Shown here: piece by piece, positions 53,620 to 63,825 of the stretch
How positions within the stretch are numbered: the stretch's first letter is position 1
Layout: every line of letters begins with the position of its first letter
DNA from: Bettongia penicillata ogilbyi
Taxonomy: Eukaryota > Chordata > Mammalia > Diprotodontia > Potoroidae
Length of the DNA: 64,000 bases
NCBI GenBank assembly: GCA_023548195.1
Contig: JAJHZJ010000696.1
Location: forward strand, 474,001-538,000
Direction: 5' to 3'
The notes under the pieces: generated by a model
Seen by the model: only the letters and a program-made list of their open reading frames with translations
Database searches by the model: none
What the model was told of the DNA's origin: nothing
Translations under genes and position numbers: made by a program

Positions 53620-54170
53620 GTTTGACTCAATCAGTAAACGCCTACTATGTGCCAGCCACTCTAAATACCAGCAATGAAAAAGGATTCGAAATACAGGCGT
53701 TCATAATCTGATGGAGGAGACGACATAGGAACAACTACGTGCGAACAAGATAAAGACAAGATAAACTGTGGTTGTCTTCCATTTCAGTCAAGTCTGACTC
53801 TTTGTGACCCCATTTTGGGGGTTTTCTTGGCAAAAATACTGGATGGGTTTGCCATTTCCTTCCCTAGCTCATTTAACAAGTGAGAAAACTGAGGCAAACA
53901 GGGTTATATGACTTGCCCAAGGTTGATCACACAGCTAATAAGGGTCTGAGACTAGATTTGAACTCAGGAGATGAGTCTTTCTGATTCCAAACTCAGGGCT
54001 CCAGTCACCACAGCACCTAACTGTCCCACACAGTAAAAATTGGGGGAGGGGAATAAATAAAAGGAAGTTATTAACATTAAGGGGTATCAGGAAAAGCTTT
54101 TTGTGGAAGGTGGGCTATTAGTTGAAATGTGAAAGAAGTCAGACAGACATCTTTTCATCAGAGTTATTTT
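53620..54170 (+). mobile_element. Family C copy split by a SINE
   Basis: Left part 53,620-53,765 (AACGCCTACTATGTGCCAG, TCATAATCTGATGGAGG). Right part 54,040-54,160 (TATCAGGAAAAGCTTTTTGTGG, GTGGGCTATTAGTTGAAATGTG). Together they are collinear with 28,668-29,000, so the SINE between them is younger. Confidence 0.65.
53766..54030 (-). mobile_element. tRNA-type SINE with BovB-like tail, nested
   Basis: TCAAGTCTGACTCTTTGTGACCCC tail, GTGAGAAAACTGAGGCAAAC core, GATTTGAACTCAGGAGATGAG and CAGCACCTAACTGTCCCAC head in reverse. A full-length copy inserted in family C. Confidence 0.85.
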
Positions 54171-54454
54171 TTTTAAGTAGTCAAAAAGAATCAGAAAGTA
54201 CTTAATTCTTTAAGAAAAACATATCATTGATCTGCCCTCTTTTCTCAATTTTGCCTCTCATGTTTCCTGAAAAGCACTAGACTATGTGAATTAGAATCAT
54301 TTATTCATCTGTACCCAATGACAGTGCATTGAGTAGGCATCTACATGGCCCAAAGAGAAACTAGGGTTCTAATATTCTCCATTTATGTGCTCAGTAGTGG
54401 CAGCCAAATTGGAAAAGACTTTTGGAAAGGAGTGATAGAGACCACTTGGATAAA
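54171..54454. other. Unassigned
   Basis: No recognised feature. Confidence 0.35.
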
Positions 54455-54600
54455 GTTCAACACTGGTACATAACATGTGTCTTTGAGCAAATCGCTTAAG
54501 CTCTGTTTACCTCAATTTCCCCTACTCTAAAATGGAGATAATAATCCCTTACAGGGTTGTTGTAAAAATCAAATGAGGTATTTGTAAAGCACCACTGCCT
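54455..54600 (+). mobile_element. MIR-like SINE fragment
   Basis: TTACCTCAATTTCCCCTACTC, AAATGGAGATAATAATCCC, GGGTTGTTGTAAAAATCAAATGAGG. Sense. Confidence 0.65.
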
Positions 54601-55075
54601 GACACTGGTTGTTGCTACTGTAGTCGTTGGTTTTCCTTCATTTTAGAAGACCGTTTCATTTAGAAGAAGACCAAGGATATTACAATGTGAGGGGTAGTAT
54701 ACTCACTTGCACTTGAACTGGTTTCAGTAAGTTGCACAAAGTCATCAGCCTCACTCTCCCTTCCAGAGTCATTAAAGTCCAGTGGCAAGACAAAAGTCAA
54801 GATGACTGACGATGGCTTAGGATGCCATGGATGACCTCGGCACCTTTGATGTCTGACCAAACTCGAAGGGTTCCGTAGCACCTCTTCAGCCACCTTCATG
54901 ACCATTGGAATAAATCATCCTCATCCACCACTCTACCAAAGGGAGTTTTGGCATGCTTCCTAACTAACCTATAAGTTTGTAGCCTGTAGGTTACCCTCAA
55001 CCTGGCTTAGCCCATTTGCCAAGAAGGTTTTTACCAGGCACTGGGCATACTACAGCTTCTTGGAAACATGAGTGA
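54601..55075 (-). mobile_element. RTE-derived SINE, near full length
   Basis: Left edge is the complement of an RTE tail (GTCGTTGGTTTTCCTTCATTT). The body in reverse is the RTE 5' module: GTTGCACAAAGTCATCAGCC, CTGACGATGGCTTAGGATGCC, TACCCTCAACCTGGC and TACAGCTTCTTGG. No coding segment between module and tail. Confidence 0.8.
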
Positions 55076-55365
55076 GCCCCTTCCCAAGGGTACAGAGGTA
55101 GAAAGTGTCAGAGCCCAGATTGGAACTCAGAGGTCAATGATCTCTAGATTTTAGAGAAAGTTACTCTCCTCCCCTCTTCTCTGGAATTCCCAGTCTAGGG
55201 CCCATCCCAACTGTTTGGTGACTGAGTGGATGCAAATATCCTATTACATACTGACTGGCAGCAGACACAGGTCTATATCAGCTCCCCATCCTAGACAACT
55301 TTGTACCCAAGGCACCTTATCATCTGTTACCCATGTACCTTCTCTCTTCCTCTTCCACCTTCTCA
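55076..55365. other. Unassigned
   Basis: A reverse core-SINE piece probably lies at 55,080-55,145 (TACAGAGGTAGAAAGTG, GGAACTCAGAGGTC). The remainder is unrecognised. Confidence 0.4.
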
Positions 55366-55545
55366 AACCATCACCATTATTCTCTAGCCAGTGCTACCCT
55401 ATATGTATTATTTTTCCCTTAGAAGGTAAGCTTCTTGAAGTTAGGGAATTCTCTTTTTTTGAACATTTGTGTCATCAGTGCTTAGCACAATGTCTACCAA
55501 ATAAAAAGTGTTTAGCAATGGCTTCTTTCATTCATTTAACAGACT
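55366..55545 (+). mobile_element. L2 3' end
   Basis: TAGAAGGTAAGCTTCTTGAAG, TGTCATCAGTGCTTAGCACAATG, GAATTCTCTTTTTTTG. Typical L2 tail order. Confidence 0.7.
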
Positions 55546-55994
55546 GAGGGATATCATTAATTGTTGGACCTCTTATTTAAATTCCTAAGACTATGTGAAA
55601 ACTAGACTTTTTTATTCTATCCAAGGTCAAATGGGGAACCTTGACAACTTTAAGACAGGGGTTATGAGGAATCAATAATGCTTCAAAAGGACTGGCTCCC
55701 ATGTTCCTTTTCTTTTGAGTTCTTTTATGACGACTGCTAGAGCCAGTTGTTTTTCATTCAGATTCTCCTCTTTGTCTTCCAAAAACAATAAAGTTGACTT
55801 TGTCAGAAAGACAGCATTCACTACAGGCTTCAGGTCCAGAAAGACATATTTCCAAAGAATCTCACTCTAAGACTTGTATATACATATGTGTGTGTTTTTT
55901 TGGACTTGGTAATACAAAATATTTATATTTAATACATAAAAATATTACTGTAATATTCCCAAACCCATATTCTATTTAGCCATCATTTTATAAT
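55546..55994. other. Unassigned
   Basis: No recognised feature. Confidence 0.35.
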
Positions 55995-56300
55995 GTAGGA
56001 GGTGATGTGGCTCTGGAGTCAGGGAGACCTGGGTTTAAATCCTACCTCGGATACTTGGGGCCTTGAGCAAGCCAGTTAGCTTGCAGGGCCTCAGTTTCCT
56101 CATCTGTGAAAATGAAGCAATTGAACTCAGAAATGGCTTCTAAGTTTCCTTCAGGCTTTAGATACGTGGATCTAGGACTCAAAGTTAAAAGGGACCTCAG
56201 TGATAATTCCATCCAATCTCCTTATTATACAGTTGAGAAAACTGACCCTCCCCAAGAAGGACTAAGGGAGGAACTTTACATGGGCTGACCCCTCACCACT
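55995..56300. mobile_element. Sense core-SINE followed by reverse THER-like SINE
   Basis: 55,998-56,160: GATGTGGCTCTGGAGTCAGG, GGTTTAAATCCTACCTCGG, CAGTTTCCTCATCTGTGAAAATG. 56,170-56,300: GTTAAAAGGGACCTCAGTG, ATCCAATCTCCTTATTATAC, GAGAAAACTGACCC. Confidence 0.7.
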
Positions 56301-56640
56301 GAGAGTACAAAATGCTCAATTACAAACAGACAAAGGAAAGGGACAAAGAAGCAGGTGGAGTCCAGTGTCACACTACTAGCCTCTTCCTAACTGGTCATCC
56401 TCTCAAGAGAGAGAGCTCTGAAGGGAGAAAGCTCTGAAAGGTGGCCTTGTGGCACCTCAACCGTGAATCTTCTTACTTTGACCCACCATTTCTGAAGACT
56501 GCTGACCAGAGAATCAAGACACCAGTTCACTGGTTTAGGGCCACCCTCTACATGGGCCCTTCACAGCCACTATTGTCTACAGAAAGAGGATTCCTTGGCA
56601 TCTCATTTGAAAGCATTTCAATGCAAACATGTGGATCTTG
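56301..56640. other. Unassigned
   Basis: No recognised repeat. The 70-codon frame at 56,441-56,653 has no domain. Confidence 0.35.
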
Positions 56641-56820
56641 TCATTCTAAATAAAGCAAAGACAGTGATTATGAATTGTTTCATAAGAAAGAATTCATTTC
56701 AAAGCTCCAGGCCAGAATGATGATGCATACAGTCTGAGTAAATATACAATGTGGTGACAGAATTGCTAGCATTGGATGCTAATTCATCAGTGTGGGAGGA
56801 AATACTGACTGCCAGGCACT
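56641..56820. promoter_or_regulatory. Candidate conserved non-coding island
   Basis: Repeat-free. GAATTGTTTC (SOX-like) near 56,671 and ATGCTAAT (56,777-56,784; octamer-like) are suggestive but short. No open frame. Confidence 0.25.
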
Positions 56821-57089
56821 AAAAAAAAATGTTGTCTGTTGTTAAAAAGACAAGGACAATGTGTCTTCTCTCCTTCAAACATTCTGGTAGGTGACCAGCA
56901 TAGGGAAGTCAAGCTGTATCCTCAAAGTAGCAATTTTCCCTACATCTCACTCTCTTTCCCTAAGACTAGGGTTCTTATAGTCCAAGGTTCTAGTAAAATG
57001 GCCTCCATTGGTGAAGAGGAGATCCACAGTGATAAAATTAATGATTCCTAACATGCTGAAGAAACAGTCTGAATAGAGAATGGAAATTG
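56821..57089. other. Unassigned, with short A-run
   Basis: No recognised feature. A-run at 56,821-56,829. Confidence 0.35.
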
Positions 57090-57400
57090 ACTCCTAATTC
57101 TAGAAATGGCAGTAGATGTCATCTAGTCTCAATCACTCATTCTATTCATAAAGAAGGTAAGACCTGAAGAGTTTAAGTAGCATGAAATGAAATAAACATT
57201 TATGTAATATCTACTATGTTCCAGGTACTATGCTATTAAACATTTTACAAATATCTCATTTGATCCTCACAGCCACCTTTGGAGGAAGGTGTTATTCCCA
57301 TTTACAACTGAGGAAACTAAGCCCAATTGCTAGTGTCTGAGGCTGTCTAAGATCTCATAGTGAGTAATGGAGCTGGAATTTGAAATCTGGCCTCTGATTC
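57090..57400 (-). mobile_element. Reverse THER-like piece and MIR-like SINE
   Basis: 57,090-57,185: AATTCTAGAAATGGCAGTAGATGTC, TTCATAAAGAAGGTAAGACC. 57,190-57,395: TATCTACTATGTTCCAGGTACTATG, TTGATCCTCACAGCCACCTTTGG, CAACTGAGGAAACTAAGCCC. Confidence 0.65.
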
Positions 57401-57404
57401 TCAA

Positions 57405-57632
57405 TTAATCAATCAACATTGATTAATTGTCTGTTCAGTCAATAAATCATTATTAAGTGCCTTCTTTGTGTCAAATGCTAGGGATACAAAGAAGGAGAAA
57501 CACTCAAGGATCTCACAGTCTAATGGGAAAGACAATATAGAAACAACCATATACAAACAAGTTATGGACAGAGTAAAATAGAAATACTCAGTATTTATTT
57601 AAGTGTGGCTGTGCCAGGCAAAGGGCTAGGTG
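57405..57632 (+). mobile_element. Family C copies
   Basis: 57,425-57,585: AATAAATCATTATTAAGTGCC, GATCTCACAGTCTAATGGG, AACAACCATATACAAACAAG. A second start (TGTGCCAGGCAAAGGGCTAGG) begins near 57,600 and continues after the SINE at 57,869. Confidence 0.65.
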
Positions 57633-57868
57633 GTTTTGCTATTGTTGGATCATTCAGTCATGTCCAACCCTTCATGACCCCATGGGCATGGTCCATGGGG
57701 TTTTCTTGGCACAAATGCTGGAGCTGTTTGGCATTTCTTCCTCATTTTACAGATGAGGAACCAAGGCACATAGAAATTAAGTGACTTGCCCTGGGTCACA
57801 CACTATTTTGAACTTAGGTCTTCCTGTTCTCTTCCCAGTTCTCTATCCACCACCCTACCAAAATGTCC
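57633..57868 (-). mobile_element. tRNA-type SINE with BovB-like tail, nested
   Basis: CATTCAGTCATGTCCAACCC tail, TTTTACAGATGAGGAACCAAGG core, CTCTATCCACCACCCTACC head in reverse. Flanks GGGCTAGGTGG and AGGGTAGGTGC are a likely imperfect duplication. Interrupts a family C copy. Confidence 0.8.
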
Positions 57869-58160
57869 CCAGGGTAGGTGCTGGGGGTACAGAAATAAAA
57901 ATGTTCACAGTCCTTGCCTTCAAGGAGCTCACAGGTTCATGAATTTCCTATGTTTTCCACTGTACCACACTGCTAAGTGGATCATCTATGGTCACACAAT
58001 CAGTTCTGTGTCAGAAATGGGATACATCTTTGGGTCCTGTCTGGCACCAAGGCCAGCTCCTTCCAGTACCCCGCACCATCTCTCACATTCTCGCCTGGTT
58101 CCAGGAAGGGAAGAAAAGTCCAACTTGGCTGAAACTCTACAATACTGAATCACCCTTTTT
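57869..58160. mobile_element. Rest of family C copy and short SINE piece
   Basis: 57,869-57,940: GGTGCTGGGGGTACAGAAAT and CTTGCCTTCAAGGAGCTCACAGG continue family C. 57,955-58,020 resembles a reverse core-SINE. 58,030-58,160 is unassigned. Confidence 0.5.
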
Positions 58161-58222
58161 AGAGAATTAAATCAGGTTTTGCCATACTTAGTGAGAATAT
58201 CCCTTCCCTCCATCCTCCTCCA

Positions 58223-58252
58223 GTTGTTGCTACTGCTGCTGCTGCTACTGTT
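58223..58252. repeat. Short (CTG)n tract
   Basis: TTGTTGCTACTGCTGCTGCTG, about five CTG units. Confidence 0.8.
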
Positions 58253-58354
58253 TTGACTAGACCCATCTCAGCTAGGGAACTCTTGCAGAGAAATTCTTTC
58301 TACCAAAGCTGGAGTGTGCCTACTCTAACATTTATAGTCTTAGGGAGTCCTGGA

Positions 58355-58480
58355 CCACTGAGAGGTAAAGGGACTTACCCACAGTCACACAACCAAGAGG
58401 TCTCAGAGGGGAGCCTTGAACACACGTCCTCCTGGTTCTGATCTCAGCTCTCTCTAATCATGATGCCACACTGCCTGTCC
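58355..58480 (-). mobile_element. Core-SINE fragment
   Basis: ACTGAGAGGTAAAGGGACTTACCC, CACAGTCACACAACCAAGAGG, ACGTCCTCCTGGTTCTG, ATGCCACACTGCCTG. Reverse. Confidence 0.7.
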
Positions 58481-58645
58481 GAGGCAGAGAAGAGAAATAG
58501 ATGTAACTGGTGTCAGAGTCTTTCCACAAATTTTCAACAGAGCATGCTCTACCTAACATCCTGAGACTTCCCCTGGTTCTTTTCATATTTCCTAGATGCC
58601 AGAACAAAAATGCTAACTGTGTTTATAATTTGCTTGTATTAAGGA
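58481..58645. other. Unassigned
   Basis: No recognised feature. Confidence 0.35.
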
Positions 58646-59080
58646 CCATCTATAATAACAGCTGACATCTGTACAGAGCACTGATCTTTTCAGATAACTG
58701 TGAAAGCTAGCCCTTACATAGTATTGTAAGTCTTGTAGAACACTTTACATAGGTTATCTTGATTGATCCTCACAATAACCCTAGGAGGGAGATGATATTA
58801 TTATCATCCCCATTTTACAGTTAAGGAAACTGAGACTGAGTTATGTGGTTTGTCCAGGGTCACCCCAGTTAGTAAACGTCTAAGGAAGAATTTGGACTCA
58901 AGTCATCCTTACTGTAAACCCAGTACTCTACCCACTGCCATAATTAGCCAGCCCTTCTTAAAACCCTATCATCCATGATCTCTTGTGAGTCTTCCAAAGG
59001 CTCCATGAGGCAGGTATTACAGCCAATATTATCCCCATATTACAAAGGAGGGAATTGAAACTCAAACAAGTTCACTTATA
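58646..59080 (-). mobile_element. MIR-like SINE cluster
   Basis: 58,700-58,955: ACACTTTACATAGGTTATCTTG, CCTCACAATAACCCTAGGAGG, TTACAGTTAAGGAAACTGAGAC, GGACTCAAGTCATCC. 58,960-59,070: second reverse piece with CATGAGGCAGGTATTACAG and AAGGAGGGAATTGAAAC. Confidence 0.7.
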
Positions 59081-59089
59081 AACCATCTA

Positions 59090-59310
59090 CTGACATTATC
59101 TATGTTCTATTATATTTTTATTTGTTTTGTTAAATATGTCCCAATTACATTTTACTCTGGCTTGGGCTACACTCAAGAATGTTATTGAATGTAACCAGTG
59201 CACAACATGTTTGACACCTCTCTCCCAGAGGCAAGATTCAAACCCAGGCCTTCCTGCCTCAGGATTCAGCATTCCATTCACTCCAGCCATATGGTCTCCA
59301 TGTTCCCTCA
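59090..59310. mobile_element. hAT-like tail and reverse SINE fragment
   Basis: 59,130-59,218 (AATATGTCCCAATTACATTTTAC, CACAACATGTTTGACACCTC) resembles the end of a mammalian hAT non-autonomous element. 59,225-59,300 is reverse core-SINE (GCAAGATTCAAACCCAGGCC). Family assignment of the first part is tentative. Confidence 0.5.
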
Positions 59311-59775
59311 TAGTGTATCACGGCATAGTAAGAGGACGATATAATAAGGAGTCGTTTCAAGTCTTTATTTGCCAAATTTGTCTACATGATGCAGTGCAAA
59401 AAAGACCTCTCCAAAATCACATAACTGGTGGGATGGTCAAGTAGTAGGTGCTTGCTGTCCTAATTCCTTATAAAAAAAACTCAGATAAAGGAATTTACAC
59501 TAAACCACAATTAAGAATATAAAAACCCCATACAAGTTTTTAAAAAAATCATGAAATAATACTGGAGAATCCAAGGACTTAGACTTCCATTCAAAGTTCC
59601 CACTTCCAACCCAGTCCAGGGGCTAGGTACAGTAAGTGGAAGCAATTTTGCAGACTTGTGATTCAGGGTCCAACTGTAGGGATGCCCTCCTGATATTCCC
59701 AATGGTATTGCCCCATCCTGAGCTCCCCCTGCTCCCACAAGAGAGGGCACACATTGATTATGCTGGGTCAAGTGA
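59311..59775. other. Unassigned
   Basis: No transposon recognised apart from a short reverse core piece at 59,400-59,440. The minus frame 59,511-59,795 (94 codons) has no domain. Confidence 0.35.
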
Positions 59776-60025
59776 AGGACAGGAATGCCCTTCAAGGCTC
59801 AGCTAAGGCATCACTTTCCTAGATGTGACCCTGATGCCTCCAGAAGCTAACAACCCCCCATAAAATAACTTTGGATTCATTTTGCATCTGCTTATCTGTG
59901 CATGTGTTGTTTCTTCCTGGAAGCATATGACATTCCTAAGGATAGGGACAGTGTCATTTTTGCCTTGCCTATGCGGAGGATAGTGCCTGAAGGTAAATGC
60001 TTAATGAACAGTTTGTTGAGCTGAT
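59776..60025 (+). mobile_element. L2 3' end
   Basis: TCAAGGCTCAGCTAAGGCATC, CCTAGATGTGACCCTGATGCC, TAAGGATAGGGACAGTGTCATT, TAAATGCTTAATGAACAGTTTG. Continuous L2 order. Confidence 0.8.
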
Positions 60026-60349
60026 TTTAACTGAACAAAGAAAGGGGGAGAGGGGAGCCTTGATCTTCACATTAGCTTTACACTATATTTTCCAAGTTTC
60101 CAAATGTCCCAAAGAATTATTAATTGTAAGAAGATAAAAAGGGGTTTGGGAAGGATTGTATTGTGGGTTTGTTTTTCCTTAACTCCACAAAATCCCTTTG
60201 CAGAATTCTGATGCTTCCCTCAGCCTAAACCTAATATTAACAAATGTTTTAGACTGAAAGAATTTCTGCCAATGAATGGGAGAAAACACAAGTTCTAATC
60301 TTTGGCTGGTTTGTCCTGTCCCTCGACTTCCCCCCAGAATCAACAGCAC
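60026..60349. other. Unassigned
   Basis: No recognised feature. Confidence 0.35.
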
Positions 60350-60640
60350 CTTCTTACAAAGGCTCCCCACCCTCTGGCTGGGCTCCAGGCAGACACTGGG
60401 CTTTGGGGCCTGCTGATCACATAGCACTTTGTCTCAGCCCGGATGTGGTCTGCTTTGGGAGCAAGAAACATGCAAATGAGTTTCTCATGGACCTGACACC
60501 CTGCCCCAGATCCCATTTGTTCCTGCTGCAGACACTGAGCTGCCCTGAAAATGGAATAGGCCACAGCATAAAGAAAGAAGGAAAAGAAAACATTCAGAAT
60601 TAACCAGATTAACACTACTTGCTGTTTTCAGGAAATACAC
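60350..60640. promoter_or_regulatory. Candidate conserved non-coding island with octamer
   Basis: Repeat-free. Contains a perfect octamer ATGCAAAT (60,470-60,477; POU/OCT type). Overlapping frames on both strands (60,340-60,615 -, 60,403-60,603 +) show no domain and no supporting splice pattern. Confidence 0.3.
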
Positions 60641-61985
60641 CATGAAGAACAGAGCCTCACATCACTCCCTTCTCCTTCTCCCACTCAAAAGAAAAAAAAC
60701 CCTTTAAAATGGAATTAGAATTTGCATCTTCCTGAATTTAGGGGGGGAAATCACTTTCACTCATTCCCCAACAGAATGCACTTGGGAGAAGATAAATGCC
60801 CCAAACTGGAGGCAAATCTAGCACTCTCCTTTTTTAAAGTAAACTAAATGTTTATTAGAAACTTAGCATTGAACACTGATACAACCCAGCGAACTTGCTT
60901 AGCAACTACTCACAAAAAAAGGAATTCATGCCGGTGTTCTGGTCCTAAAATCCTTTGATTCCCTTCCTTTAAGTCCCCATCAGGATTATATTTTCATTCC
61001 TTTATCCTCTTAGATGACTATAATTAGTGGGCATTCCATTCCTCTGCTTCTGTCAAACTTTGCATTTTTTCAGTCCTTTTTGTATTTTTTTTTGTGCAAA
61101 GTTTTATTCAGTTTTATTTGGTTTTGTTTGGTTTATTCAGTTTTGTTTTGTTTTGTTTTAAATCCCATGTCCTAAAATGTTGTATTTTCCTATAGGAAAG
61201 TAGAGCTAAAGTCATGTCTTTCATCCTTTCGTTTTTAATATCTAGGCTACAATCTACCTTAGCATCCCCCAAAGCACACTGATGTAAACCCCTAAAGATT
61301 TAAGAAAAGAGAAGAAATGAGCATCTTAATGGGAACTGTGGGTATATTATAAAGAGATGTTAAAAAAGAGGCAGAATGAAAGCAATATTTTTATTATTGA
61401 GAATAAAAACATGGAGAAATGGCTGTTACATATGGGTTACCTGCTGATTATGCTTATGAAATGGCCAGAAAGGGTTAGAGACTAGACAACCTCAGTGCTC
61501 CATGATCACAAACCAGATATGAAGAGAAATCATGAAAACATCACAATCTCCCCCAAACATACCAATAATGTGGTAGGTAGAGCAAGAATACTCAAGTTTT
61601 AGAGACAAACTCTCTCAGTTCGTCAAACACCGTCAAATCCTAAACATTCCATTTGATTCTTAAAGCCACAGTTGTAATAATTAGAGCTAATCTAGGAAAG
61701 AGTAGGAAGAGGGGTTAGATACATAAATGCATAGAAGTATGTTTATAAATTATGTATTTTCTGTCACACAAATTAGGCAAGGATATTAAACTACTTAAAA
61801 CAATACTATGCAAATTGTAGGCATTCAATATCAATCGATGTTTCTTAAATAAATAGAAAATTTCCTTCTTCTAAAAATATTATTAATGGTCCAAATCTAT
61901 GATTTCATGAGTTTGGGAAACTCTTGAGTGGAGATACCACAAATGAGCAACTCATAAACAAATTATAATCTTAAAGAAATGCCTG
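60641..61985. other. Unassigned, with (TTTTG)n at 61,080-61,165
   Basis: Mostly AT-rich unique sequence. A degenerate GTTTT/GTTTG repeat at 61,090-61,160 is the only clear structure. No gene seen. Confidence 0.4.
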
Positions 61986-62110
61986 GGGGCATAGGGAGTT
62001 TTAGCAACTTTCCTGTGGTCTAATAGCCAATGTGTCAGAGGTAGGATTTGAACCAACTCCTGACTCTGACTATCCAGCCTCTTACTCACTTGACCACACA
62101 GACTTTATTA
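61986..62110 (-). mobile_element. Core-SINE fragment
   Basis: TAGCCAATGTGTCAGAGGTAGG, TTGAACCAACTCCTGACTCTG, TGACCACACAGAC. Reverse. Confidence 0.6.
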
Positions 62111-62145
62111 CTAATAATCATGCAAGCAATCAACAAGCATTGTGT

Positions 62146-62688
62146 TCAGGAGGACTAGCACCTCTGGTGTGAGGGCTTGTTGAGTCCCTCTTCAGGGTTG
62201 CTCATCTACCATTGGCATCCACCTAATTCACACAACTCTCTCCTGTGGCTCCAAGAATCTATGGCATGCACAGCAGCCAAAAAACCATCTTGGCAGATGG
62301 TCTAAACCAGGTTAAGGGTATCCAATAAACCTCAAACCCATCAGTGAGTTGGGGACAAGGATGTTTACTCCAAGCGTGGGAAGATTTCCACCTGGTGGAA
62401 TTGGCAGATGAGAACAGTTTGTTACAAAGGTCATGAAAGCAGCTAAAGAAAGCACTGTGGAAAGTTTAGAACTTGGTCAGGCATTGAAGACACCAAAGTC
62501 ATCCAGTATATGTTGGGCCATCACCAGTCATCTTGATTTTTGTCCTGCCACTGAACTTCAATTCTGTAGAAGACAGTGAGGCTGATGATTTTGTGCAAGT
62601 GCCTCATTTAAATCCAACTCATATGTAAATCAAGCCATCAACCTCACAGTGTCATTGTCATCTTTAAAAATGGACAAACAACATTAAG
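62146..62688 (+). mobile_element. RTE-derived SINE, near full length
   Basis: Starts TGTTCAGGAGGACTAGCACC, the same first bases as the RTE at 14,351, and ends TCATCTTTAAAAATGGACAAACAACA, an RTE-type tail. About 540 bp with no coding region; an internally deleted RTE derivative. Flanks give no convincing TSD. Confidence 0.85.
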
Positions 62689-62854
62689 CAGCTGAGAGGT
62701 GTAATGTATACAGTGTTTGAGACCAGGGGGCCAATTAGAAAACTCTTGAAATATTCTAGAAGAAAGGTAAGGAGCACCTGAATTAAGGTGGTGGCTAAGA
62801 TATCATGGAGGTAGAAATCACAAGATTTGGCAACTGATGGGACATATGGAGTGA
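62689..62854. other. Unassigned
   Basis: No recognised feature. Confidence 0.35.
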
Positions 62855-63045
62855 GTGAGAGTGAGGAGTCAGTATAATGATGAGGAGCCAGGAAGCCTTG
62901 GTTTTCAAATCCTGTTTTGGGAACCTACCAACTGTGAGACCTTGGGTGAATTACTTAAACTCTATGCTATCAGTTTCCTTATCAATAAAATGAAAGAGCT
63001 GGACTTGTAACCTTTGAGGACACTTCCAGTCCTAAGTTTATGATC
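62855..63045 (+). mobile_element. THER-like core-SINE
   Basis: GAGTCAGTATAATGATGAGG, TGAGACCTTGGGTGAATTAC, CAGTTTCCTTATCAATAAAATG, TCCAGTCCTAAGTTTATGATC. Sense; complete head to tail. Confidence 0.75.
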
Positions 63046-63575
63046 TTGTGATCCCAATACCCCTTGCTATCTGTCAGACACTATGCTAATAGTGATGAAA
63101 ATGTGCCCTGAAAAATAACAGGAGTTTCAAGAATTCCTAATACCCTCTTTATTATCGTAGGTTAGTATCAACCTATAACCCATTAGATGCTGATCTTCAT
63201 CCAGAAAAATCATTGTCCTCACTTACATGATGCTGGCTTTAACCCACTAAGATCAGTCTCTTTTTAAAAAGTAAACATTTATACTTTTCTTTGGGTAATA
63301 GCAAAGTACAAAAGAAACCCATGTAAATCAAAAGCACTTATATAGAGAAGTAACAAGACTTAGGGATCAGTAAAAGAATAGAAAGTCTCATTCAAAATGA
63401 CTCCAAAATGAACAAAACATCTACCTGAAAGCCACTCTATCAGAGTAAACTCAAGACCTGTATACACATAATTGCAAAATACTACTGAAATAAAGAATGA
63501 CTTTAAAAACTAGAGAGTTATTGGGTGTGCATGCTGCCTAGTGTCAAATATATTAAAAATGATGAATCTACAAAA
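63046..63575. other. Unassigned
   Basis: 63,055-63,110 may be a family C piece (CTATCTGTCAGACACTATGC). The rest is unrecognised. Confidence 0.35.
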
Positions 63576-63636
63576 ACCCTTAGCATCATGCCTGGTACAC
63601 AGTAAACACTTAATAAATGCTAGTTGACTGACTGAT
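63576..63636 (+). mobile_element. MIR/L2 3' tail
   Basis: GCATCATGCCTGGTACACAGTAAACACTTAATAAATGC followed by TTGACTGACTGA. Confidence 0.65.
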
Positions 63637-63825
63637 TAATGATCTCCTCAATTAGTATGAGTTTAATTTTCATCACTATTCAGACAACCAAAAAACTAAA
63701 TTATTCAGAATTAGTCTTTTCCATGAATTTCACTCCTGAATTACAAAGATCCCACTTAATATTTCAAAATGGATATCCCTGGAAACATTTCAAACTCAAA
63801 ATAATGATAACAATAATGATGGCAA
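63637..63825. other. Unassigned
   Basis: No recognised feature; the small frame at 63,639-63,839 is unsupported. Confidence 0.35.
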
